DNA of 8,626 nt from JBCCYM01 sp039190005 (GTDB taxonomy: Bacteria; Pseudomonadota; Gammaproteobacteria; UBA12402), in assembly GCA_039190005.1 (NCBI GenBank), contig JBCCYM010000070.1, forward strand, positions 1 through 8,626, read 5' to 3'. Shown piece by piece: positions 1 through 6,133 of the stretch (position 1 is its first letter; each line of letters starts with the position of its first letter). A program made the position numbers and the translations under genes. The notes below the pieces were generated by a model that was not told the DNA's origin, did not search any database, and saw only the letters and a list, made by a program, of their open reading frames with translations.

Positions 1-200
1 ATTTTCAACACCACATTTCCACATTTCTAGAATTTATTCAAAATAAAAATATAAAAAATAAACACAATAAAATGTAGAGATTCAGTTAGCAATATTTGTT
101 GGTATATACTTTTTATAATGTTCTAAGAAGGCACCTCTGTATAAACGTGGTTTGAGGCATAAATTAGGATTATACCCATCTCTATTTCTAAATCCCCCCA
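1..200. other. AT-rich intergenic region, no gene recognised
   Basis: No gene or RNA gene can be supported here. The first 120 bases are very AT-rich. A perfect TATAAT lies at 114-119 on the plus strand, but no good -35 hexamer sits 16-18 bases before it. Another TATAAT lies on the minus strand at 174-169, also without a clear -35. A tandem CCACATTT pair lies at 11-26. A minus-strand ATG at 24-22 is open to the window edge for eight codons but has no ribosome binding site. I see no rnpB-like structure, which flanks mraZ in some gammaproteobacteria. Confidence 0.5.
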
Positions 201-236
201 TTTTTTCACATTTTTTACTTGAAAAACCAATTTTTT
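201..236. other. Helically phased A/T-tracts (probable bent DNA)
   Basis: Runs of T6 at 201-206, T6 at 211-216, A5 at 222-226 and T6 at 231-236 are centred about 10 bases apart. A-tracts in phase with the helix are known to curve DNA, and A- and T-runs bend in the same sense. The array ends directly before the MraZ boxes, so it may act as an upstream activating or bending element for the mraZ promoter. The spacing is seen directly; the function is inferred. Confidence 0.5.
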
Positions 237-242
237 GCCATT

Positions 243-282
243 AAAGTGTAAATTAGTGGTAAAAAGTGGTATAAAGTGGTTA
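243..282 (+). promoter_or_regulatory. MraZ operator: four tandem 10-bp boxes
   Basis: Four consecutive decamers start at 243, 253, 263 and 273: AAAGTGTAAA, TTAGTGGTAA, AAAGTGGTAT and AAAGTGGTTA. All share AGTG at the same position. MraZ proteins are known to bind tandem repeats at 10-bp spacing ahead of their own gene: TGGGN-N5 units in E. coli and AAAGTG(T/G) units in mollicutes. These boxes fit the second form almost exactly. The natural reading is autoregulation of the mraZ-murE operon by MraZ, with the ring-shaped oligomer touching successive repeats on one DNA face. Confidence 0.8.
246..275 (+). promoter_or_regulatory. Candidate promoter for the mraZ operon, inside the MraZ boxes
   Basis: An extended -10 element, TGG followed by TATAAA, occupies 267-275 and spans boxes 3 and 4. 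The hexamer at the -35 distance (247-252, TGTAAA) is weak, as expected for an extended -10 promoter. A better -35, TTGCCA at 235-240, is 29 bases from this -10. It would fit only an alternative TGG-TAAAAA element (257-265) with a long 19-base spacer. In either case MraZ bound to its boxes would block RNA polymerase. Transcription would begin near 282, giving a leader of about 85 bases. Confidence 0.45.
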
Positions 283-366
283 AATTTATGCTACGCTATT
301 GAGTCTAAAGATTAAATGCTTTGGATTTTGTTATAGAACAATTAACTGTTTAACTAGAGGTTGAAT

Positions 367-825
367 GTGTTTAGAGGCATCCACAATGTCAATTTAGATG
401 CGAAAGGGCGCTTGGCTATTCCATCGCGCTATCGCCAGCGTTTGTTTGATGACGCGCAGAAACATTTAATTGTCACCATCGATACTGAAGAAAATTGCTT
501 ACTGCTTTATCCACAACCGATCTGGGAGAAGATTGAACAAAAAATCAGCCGCTTACCCAGCTTCAATCAGGCAACACGCCGCATCCAACGTTTGTTGATT
601 GGTCACGCGACCGAAATGGAAATGGATACCAATGGGCGTGTGTTATTACCCACACCTTTGCGTGAGTATGCCAGTTTAAACAAACATGTTGTGCTGATTG
701 GGCAGGGGAATAAATTTGAATTATGGGATCAGGCGCAGTGGAACACACGTCGTGATACCTGGTTAAAAGAAAAGAGCGCGGATATGAGCAATCTGCCGGA
801 TGAGATGAACGATTTAACATTGTAG
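367..825 (+). CDS. mraZ: Transcriptional regulator MraZ
   Basis: MraZ is a DNA-binding regulator at the head of the dcw cluster and normally represses its own operon. The protein has two SpoVT-AbrB-type domains, each with the conserved loop: DAKGRLAIP at residues 11-19 and DTNGRVLLP at 87-95. I place the start at GTG 367 rather than the in-frame TTG at 361. The protein then begins MFRG like E. coli MraZ, is 152 aa long (the same length), and has AGAGG at 356-360 six bases upstream; the TTG would directly abut that site. Its likely target is the box array at 243-282. The gene is followed after 10 bases by rsmH. Identity is near certain; the exact start is probable. Confidence 0.95.
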   Translation: MFRGIHNVNLDAKGRLAIPSRYRQRLFDDAQKHLIVTIDTEENCLLLYPQPIWEKIEQKISRLPSFNQATRRIQRLLIGHATEMEMDTNGRVLLPTPLREYASLNKHVVLIGQGNKFELWDQAQWNTRRDTWLKEKSADMSNLPDEMNDLTL

Positions 826-835
826 AACCATTGTT

Positions 836-1774
836 ATGAATAAAATTGAATACCCACATCAATCGGTCATGCTAAAAGAAGCCCTGTATTATTTGGCAGT
901 ACAGGGTGGGGGTATTTATATTGATGGCACTTATGGCCGCGGTGGTCATACGCAATCTATTTTAGATCATCTTGATAAAAATGGTCGTTTAGTCGCGATT
1001 GATAAAGATGTAGAGGCGTGTGAGCACGCGCAATCACATTATGCCAATGACGCCCGTTTTTCAATTCAACATACCTCATTTAACCATTTAAGTGACGTCG
1101 CCACAGCACAGGGTATTAGTGGTAGTGTCAATGGTATTTTACTCGATTTAGGTATTTCTTCACCACATGTTGATAATCCTGAGCGTGGTTTTAGTTTTAT
1201 GCGTGAAGGACCACTTGATATGCGTATGGATCAAAGCACTGGAAAAACCGCGGCGCAATGGTTAGCAGAGGTTTCCGAAGATGATTTGGAAAGAATTTTA
1301 CGTGTTTACGGAGAAGAACGTTACGCCCAGCGTATTGCTAAAGGTATTATTGACGCACGACAAACAGGCGCGATAGATTCTACCAAACGTTTAGCGTCAA
1401 TTATTGCTTCTTTGACGCCCAGTCATGAACGTCATAAACACCCGGCAACACGCTGTTTTCAAGCGATACGTATTTTTATTAACAATGAATTAGAAGAATT
1501 GCAGACCACCTTAGAGCAGGCGTTAGATGTATTGACAGTTGGCGGTCGTCTAGTTGTGATTAGTTTTCACTCACTGGAAGATCGCATTGTCAAAAAATTC
1601 ATCAATAAACATGCGCGAGGAGATAGCCTGCCACGTGGTCTGCCCCTTATTGAAGAGCGAATTTGTCGTCGCTTAGAAAAAATTAACGGTACTGTCCGAG
1701 CGAGTGAACAGGAAATTTCAACTAACCCCCGCGCGCGAAGCGCGGTATTAAGAGCTGTGGAGAAAATATCATGA
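836..1774 (+). CDS. rsmH: 16S rRNA (cytosine(1402)-N4)-methyltransferase RsmH
   Basis: RsmH (MraW) transfers a methyl group from SAM to N4 of C1402 in the ribosomal P-site region of 16S rRNA. The 312 aa match the family length (313 in E. coli). Visible signatures are the glycine-rich SAM loop YIDGTYGRGGHT (28-39), LLDLGISSPH (102-111), DMRMD (128-132), the KHPATRCFQAIRIFIN block (201-216), ISFHSLEDR (242-250) and the C-terminal NPRARSAVLR (297-306). The start fits the family pattern, with the conserved His at residue 8. There is no clear Shine-Dalgarno sequence in the 10-base gap after mraZ, so translation may be coupled to mraZ. The 3' end overlaps ftsL by ATGA. Confidence 0.97.
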   Translation: MNKIEYPHQSVMLKEALYYLAVQGGGIYIDGTYGRGGHTQSILDHLDKNGRLVAIDKDVEACEHAQSHYANDARFSIQHTSFNHLSDVATAQGISGSVNGILLDLGISSPHVDNPERGFSFMREGPLDMRMDQSTGKTAAQWLAEVSEDDLERILRVYGEERYAQRIAKGIIDARQTGAIDSTKRLASIIASLTPSHERHKHPATRCFQAIRIFINNELEELQTTLEQALDVLTVGGRLVVISFHSLEDRIVKKFINKHARGDSLPRGLPLIEERICRRLEKINGTVRASEQEISTNPRARSAVLRAVEKIS

Positions 1775-2133
1775 ACGCGACTGTAAAATCGATGCCACAA
1801 CAACAACATTATGCCCTACCTTTATCTTTTCCCAAGCTAAATCTGTCTTGGGCTGTACTGCATCGAGCAAAACGTTCTTGGATACTCATCATGCTGGTGA
1901 TAGCAGTATTTTTTTCTGGTTTGCTTACGGTTTATGTGCAAACAATTAATTATCAGCTCACCAGTAAAAAACAGCAATTATTGACACAGCAGCATCAGCT
2001 GAATAATCAGTGGAATGAATTATTACAGACACAGGGCGCCTTAGCTAATCAGAGTACTATTAGCGCGATCGCGACGAATAAATTCGATATGAAATTGCCA
2101 AACGCTAAAGATATTATTATGATACGCGCATAG
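1771..2133 (+). CDS. ftsL: Cell division protein FtsL
   Basis: FtsL is a small bitopic inner-membrane protein. It forms a complex with FtsB and FtsQ and helps activate the FtsWI septal peptidoglycan synthase. The 120 aa show the family layout: a polar, basic cytoplasmic N-terminus to about residue 36, one hydrophobic segment at about 37-57, a Gln-rich heptad-like stretch at about 60-90 that should form the periplasmic coiled coil, and a short tail with MKLP near 107-110. FtsL sequences diverge strongly, so the call rests on length, topology and position between rsmH and ftsI. Start ATG overlaps the rsmH stop (ATGA), with GGAGA seven bases upstream. The stop shares one base with the ftsI start (TAGTG). 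Confidence 0.93.
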   Translation: MNATVKSMPQQQHYALPLSFPKLNLSWAVLHRAKRSWILIMLVIAVFFSGLLTVYVQTINYQLTSKKQQLLTQQHQLNNQWNELLQTQGALANQSTISAIATNKFDMKLPNAKDIIMIRA

Positions 2134-3839
2134 TGAGTAAGCGCCAGCATAACAATTTTTTTCATTCAGCTCGTTTTGTCGGTATTGTCCTGGTATTGGC
2201 GGTACTCTTATTAGTGCTTATTGCCAGGATGGTTTATTTGACGGTGATCGACCGTTCGTTTCTCGCTAAACAAGGGGATATTCGCGCCATCCATTATGTC
2301 AATATCCCAGCCTATCGCGGTATGATTGTCGATCGCAATAATAATCCCTTGGCCATTAGTGTGCCGGTGGATTCAATCTGGATCAACCCCAAGATTTTTC
2401 CTGATGAACAAAAGCTGATTTTTCAATTAGCGGGCTTATTGAAAATCAATCCGGCAACTATCAGTAAATTATTAATGGCTAATAAAAATAAGCAGTTTGT
2501 TTATTTAAAACGCAATGTGCCACTGGATCTCGCCAAGCAAGTGCAGATGCTGGCTATTCCCGGGGTTTACTTTGAAGCTTCTTATCAACGCTTTTATTCA
2601 CAGGCGAATATCTTAGCGCCGGTATTAGGATTTACCGGTGTTGATAATCAAGGACAAGAAGGTTTAGAGCTGAAATACAACAATCAATTAAAAGGTACTG
2701 TTGGTCGTGAAAAAGTGATTAGAGATCGTCACGGACATACTGTGGCGATACTCGATGTCGAAAAAAAACCTGAATCGGGTAAAAACTTGGTGTTGAGTAT
2801 TGATCAACGTATTCAGTATTTAACTTATCGGGTGTTAAAAGAGACGGTGAATAAATTTAAAGCCGATTATGGTTCCATTGTTGTACTGGATCCGCGTAAT
2901 GGTGAAATTTTAGCCATGGCAAATTTTCCGTCATTTAATCCCAATGATCGTCGTGGTAAAGAAACCAGTAACTATCGCAATCGCGCCGTTACTGATATGT
3001 TTGAACCCGGTTCCACCATGAAAACATTCAGTATTGCCAGCGCCTTAGCCAGTGGTAACTATACCCCTGATTCTATTGTTGATACTGGTAATGGTAGCTA
3101 TAAAATTGGGCCTAACACCATTCATGATGACAGTGATAATGGCGTGATTGATGTCACTAAAATTTTGCAGGTTTCCAGTAATATTGGCGCCGCTAAACTG
3201 ACCTTGTCATTACCCCCTGAAAATTTGCTTAATTTATATCATCAAGTTGGTTTTGGTCAGAAAACGGCCTTGGCATTTCCTGGCGAAGCGCCTGGTTATG
3301 TGCCACCTGATCATCAACATTGGCGTCCCATTGATTTGGCAACATTAGCGTTTGGTTATGGTGTGATGACCACCACATTACAATTAGCGGACGCGTACGC
3401 GGTGATTGCTGATGATGGCTTACGGTGTCCGGTAACACTATTAAAACGTGATCAATCACCTGAATGTAAGCGTGTTATGAACGCGAAAACAGCGACTGCC
3501 ATGAAAACAATGTTAGCCAGTGTGTTACAGCCAGGTGGGACCGGCACACTTGCTAATATTCCTGATTATACGGTTGTCGGTAAAACCGGTACCGCGTATA
3601 TCGCCAAAGCGGATGGTAAGGGGTATGATCGGAAAAGTTATACATCATCGTTTGTCGGTATCGCGCCGGCTTCCAATCCGCGTTTAGTGGTTGCTGTGGT
3701 AATCCGTCGACCACATGGTCAACATTTTGGCGCGCTTGTCGCGGCGCCGGCCTTTGCCAAGATTATGTTAGGCGCCTTGCAAATATTAAACATACCGCCA
3801 GATAAAATGCCAAGCAAATCAAACAAGGTCAGTAGTTAG
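2133..3839 (+). CDS. ftsI: Peptidoglycan D,D-transpeptidase FtsI (PBP3)
   Basis: FtsI is the class B penicillin-binding protein that cross-links septal peptidoglycan, partnered with FtsW and anchored in the inner membrane. A short cytoplasmic tail is followed by one membrane segment (about 15-37). The N-terminal PBP box RGMIVDRN starts at 62. The transpeptidase domain has all three active-site motifs: STMK (nucleophile S294, K297), SSN (348-350) and KTG (484-486), at spacings like E. coli FtsI. Length 568 aa against 588 in E. coli. The start is GTG, overlapping the ftsL stop by one base with no clear Shine-Dalgarno sequence, which suggests translation by termination-reinitiation. The stop overlaps the murE start in the same TAGTG way. 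Confidence 0.97.
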   Translation: MSKRQHNNFFHSARFVGIVLVLAVLLLVLIARMVYLTVIDRSFLAKQGDIRAIHYVNIPAYRGMIVDRNNNPLAISVPVDSIWINPKIFPDEQKLIFQLAGLLKINPATISKLLMANKNKQFVYLKRNVPLDLAKQVQMLAIPGVYFEASYQRFYSQANILAPVLGFTGVDNQGQEGLELKYNNQLKGTVGREKVIRDRHGHTVAILDVEKKPESGKNLVLSIDQRIQYLTYRVLKETVNKFKADYGSIVVLDPRNGEILAMANFPSFNPNDRRGKETSNYRNRAVTDMFEPGSTMKTFSIASALASGNYTPDSIVDTGNGSYKIGPNTIHDDSDNGVIDVTKILQVSSNIGAAKLTLSLPPENLLNLYHQVGFGQKTALAFPGEAPGYVPPDHQHWRPIDLATLAFGYGVMTTTLQLADAYAVIADDGLRCPVTLLKRDQSPECKRVMNAKTATAMKTMLASVLQPGGTGTLANIPDYTVVGKTGTAYIAKADGKGYDRKSYTSSFVGIAPASNPRLVVAVVIRRPHGQHFGALVAAPAFAKIMLGALQILNIPPDKMPSKSNKVSS

Positions 3840-5296
3840 TGCGATCGCTTGCTAATCTCTTGAAAACCGCGCTCAATATAGAGATTAATCAAGATAGATT
3901 GATATCCGGTTTATGTCTTGATAGTCGTCAAGCGCGAAAAGGTGATGTATTTTTTGCCTTTCAAGGCTACCGTCAAGACGGTAAACAATTTATTGCTGAA
4001 GCGATTGAAAAAGGCGCGGTGGCTATTTTAGTTGATAAACCATTGACAGTGTTGCCTGATCCATCGCCACCAGTGATTGTGATTGATAATTTGGTAGAAA
4101 AAATTGGTTTAATTGCCACTATTTTTTATCAACAGCCCTCCAAAGAACTGACAGTGATTGGTGTCACTGGTACGGATGGTAAAACATCGGTCTGTTATTT
4201 ATTGGCACAGGCTTTATATCAGCTTGGTTATTGTACTGGATTAATGGGTACTATTGGTAACGGCAAATGGCCAAATCTTAATCAAACTCATCGGACCACT
4301 ATTGATGCCATCCGTTTACATCAACAGTTAGCTGATCTAGTTGAGCAAAAAGTCAGCATAGTGGTCATTGAAGTATCGTCTCACGCGCTGAAACAGGGAC
4401 GTGTTGCTGGTGTGCAATTTGATTACGCTGTATTTACCAATCTCAGTCGTGAACATTTAGATTATCACAATGACATGGCTGATTATGCCGCGAGCAAAAA
4501 GCGCTTGTTAGAATGGCCGAGACTTCGTGCGAGTATTATCAACGCAGCTGATAGCACGGGCGCAACCTGGATTAAATCATTCAAACACAGATCTTCATTG
4601 TGGACATATAGTCCAGATGCCAGCATTAAAGCGGATGTTTGTGCTGATAACATTGTGGCGGATCAACATGGCATACAGGCTGAGATAAAAACAAAAACAG
4701 GAGAGGGTATTTTACGAAGCGTATTATTAGGTCGATTTAATATTGATAATTTATTAGCGGTAATCAGTGTGTTATTGATGATGAAAATCAGTTTAGATCA
4801 AATTTTGTCAGTTATGAGTACATTACAAACCGTGCCGGGAAGAATGGAGACTATCGGTGGCAAACATCGTCCACTAGTGGTGATTGATTATGCTCATACG
4901 GTTAAAGCGCTTACTGCTGTATTAAGTACGCTTAAAAAAATTACGCGGGGTAAATTAATCTGTGTGTTTGGTTGTGGGGGCAATCGTGATCGTGGTAAAC
5001 GCCCATTAATGGCGCGGGCCGCGGAACAGTATGCTGAGGCGATGATTATTACCAATGACAATCCGCGTGATGAAAATCCAAATAACATTATTAATGAAAT
5101 TATTGCCGGCTTTAGTTCAAAGGCAATATTTCAAATTGAACCAGATCGTAAAAAAGCCATTCAGCTTGGTGTGAGCTTAGCTAAAGAAAATGATATTGTT
5201 TTAATCGCTGGAAAAGGGCATGAAAATTATCAGGAAATTGCTGGTAAAAAAATAGCTTTTAGTGATCTTGAGGTTGCAAGAGATTTTTTAAAATAA
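3839..5296 (+). CDS. murE: UDP-N-acetylmuramoyl-L-alanyl-D-glutamate--2,6-diaminopimelate ligase MurE
   Basis: MurE is a cytoplasmic ATP-dependent Mur ligase that adds meso-diaminopimelate to UDP-MurNAc-L-Ala-D-Glu. The 485 aa contain the N-terminal UDP-binding domain (LCLDSRQARKGDVFFAF, 25-41), the ATP loop GVTGTDGKTS (108-117), LSREHLDYH (202-210), the expected carbamylated lysine (K220 by alignment from memory), the C-terminal domain with PGRME (333-337) and VVIDYAHT (347-354), the DAP-specificity motif DNPRDENP (407-414, R410) and GKGHE (458-462). In the ATP loop, Asp replaces the usual Asn of GTNGK. The start is GTG overlapping the ftsI stop, with AAGG about 10 bases upstream. It is the last dcw gene here; murF does not follow and no terminator hairpin is evident. 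Confidence 0.97.
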   Translation: MRSLANLLKTALNIEINQDRLISGLCLDSRQARKGDVFFAFQGYRQDGKQFIAEAIEKGAVAILVDKPLTVLPDPSPPVIVIDNLVEKIGLIATIFYQQPSKELTVIGVTGTDGKTSVCYLLAQALYQLGYCTGLMGTIGNGKWPNLNQTHRTTIDAIRLHQQLADLVEQKVSIVVIEVSSHALKQGRVAGVQFDYAVFTNLSREHLDYHNDMADYAASKKRLLEWPRLRASIINAADSTGATWIKSFKHRSSLWTYSPDASIKADVCADNIVADQHGIQAEIKTKTGEGILRSVLLGRFNIDNLLAVISVLLMMKISLDQILSVMSTLQTVPGRMETIGGKHRPLVVIDYAHTVKALTAVLSTLKKITRGKLICVFGCGGNRDRGKRPLMARAAEQYAEAMIITNDNPRDENPNNIINEIIAGFSSKAIFQIEPDRKKAIQLGVSLAKENDIVLIAGKGHENYQEIAGKKIAFSDLEVARDFLK

Positions 5297-5334
5297 AAAA
5301 TATTATGGTGAAGATTAATTTTTGAAAAATAATG

Positions 5335-5358
5335 TGGTATATTAAATTTTTTAATATA
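5335..5358 (+). promoter_or_regulatory. Candidate extended -10 promoter with overlapping AT-only inverted repeat
   Basis: TGG-TATATT at 5335-5343 looks like an extended -10 element for the gene at 5376. A perfect palindrome of A and T only covers 5338-5358: nine-base arms TATATTAAA and TTTAATATA around TTT. It shares the -10 hexamer, so it could be an operator as well as a weak hairpin. TTGAAA at 5322-5327 is too close to serve as the -35. An intrinsic terminator for the murE operon is less likely, because the stem is all A/U and no U-run follows it. Confidence 0.35.
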
Positions 5359-5375
5359 TGCGGTAAACAGTTAAA

Positions 5376-6131
5376 ATGAAAAACACTGAAAGATTTTCAA
5401 AAACTGTAGGTCATTATCAGAGCTATCGTCCTAATTATCCTAAGGAAATGCTAGATTTTTTGTTAACTAATAAAATACTTAGCAACGATAAAATTATTGC
5501 GGATATTGGTTCTGGCACAGGGATTTTTTCTCAACAACTGTTGCGGCTTGGTTTAAAGGTTTTCGCGATTGAACCAAATAAAGCAATGCGTGAATTTGCT
5601 GAACAACAATTAACTGATGATGCAAACTTTGTGAGTATTAATGGCGCCGCTGAACAAACCACATTATTGGATGATAGTGTTGATGTCATCAGTGTCGCGA
5701 CAGCGTTTCATTGGTTTGATCGCCAAGCTTGTCGTAAAGAATTCAAACGAATACTTCGTGACGAGGGTTATGTATTGTTATTTTGGAATTTACGTTTGCC
5801 TGAACTCGCGCTAGTTTTACAGGATTATGAACAAGTGTTAAGACATTATTGTCCAACTTATAAAGGCATTCCTTCACAACAGATTTGTGAAACTGAAATC
5901 TTGAATTTTTTTGCCAAATATTCAGGGAAAATCTATAATTTTTCAAATCAGCAAACGTTTAATCTGGAGGGGCTAATAGGGCGATTACATTCAACGTCTT
6001 ATTCGCTAAGACCTGAACAACCTAATTATGATAAAATGATAGACGCTATCACCCAGGTTTTTAATCGGCATCAAAAAAATGGACAGCTTGTCTTTCCTTA
6101 TACAACCAAATTATATTTGGGAAAATTATAG
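5376..6131 (+). CDS. Class I SAM-dependent methyltransferase (Methyltransf_11 type)
   Basis: This is a soluble Rossmann-fold methyltransferase; its substrate cannot be told from sequence. The 251 aa begin ERFSKTVGHYQSYRPNYP (5-22), a lead-in common in one group of small-molecule-type methyltransferases. Motif I is IADIGSGTGI (41-50). The acidic SAM-ribose residue is E66 in AIEPN. GAAEQTTL (90-97) is the adenine-side motif, ATAFHWF (108-114) the motif IV region, and GYVLLFWN (131-138) follows. The C-terminal third is less conserved and probably forms the substrate cap. The gene lies 79 bases after murE behind its own candidate promoter. It is not a dcw component, so insertion into the cluster is likely. 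No strong Shine-Dalgarno sequence is visible. Related to UbiE/trans-aconitate methyltransferase-type enzymes only at fold level. Confidence 0.88.
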   Translation: MKNTERFSKTVGHYQSYRPNYPKEMLDFLLTNKILSNDKIIADIGSGTGIFSQQLLRLGLKVFAIEPNKAMREFAEQQLTDDANFVSINGAAEQTTLLDDSVDVISVATAFHWFDRQACRKEFKRILRDEGYVLLFWNLRLPELALVLQDYEQVLRHYCPTYKGIPSQQICETEILNFFAKYSGKIYNFSNQQTFNLEGLIGRLHSTSYSLRPEQPNYDKMIDAITQVFNRHQKNGQLVFPYTTKLYLGKL

Positions 6132-6133
6132 TT

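Noticed and set aside
1..24. Minus-strand start MWKCGVEN running off the window
   Set aside because: Eight codons, no ribosome binding site and no recognisable family.
11..26. Tandem CCACATTT, with a partial likeness to DnaA boxes
   Set aside because: Only about 7 of 9 positions match for one copy, there is no cluster of boxes and the spacing is 8, not the MraZ 10; chance in AT-rich DNA is likelier.
563..862. Minus-strand open frame over mraZ
   Set aside because: It is antisense to a well-identified gene, has no family features and is a shadow.
2065..3848. GCGATCGC octamers at 2065-2072 and 3841-3848
   Set aside because: This is the cyanobacterial HIP1 sequence, but two copies in 8.6 kb inside coding sequence do not make a repeat system.
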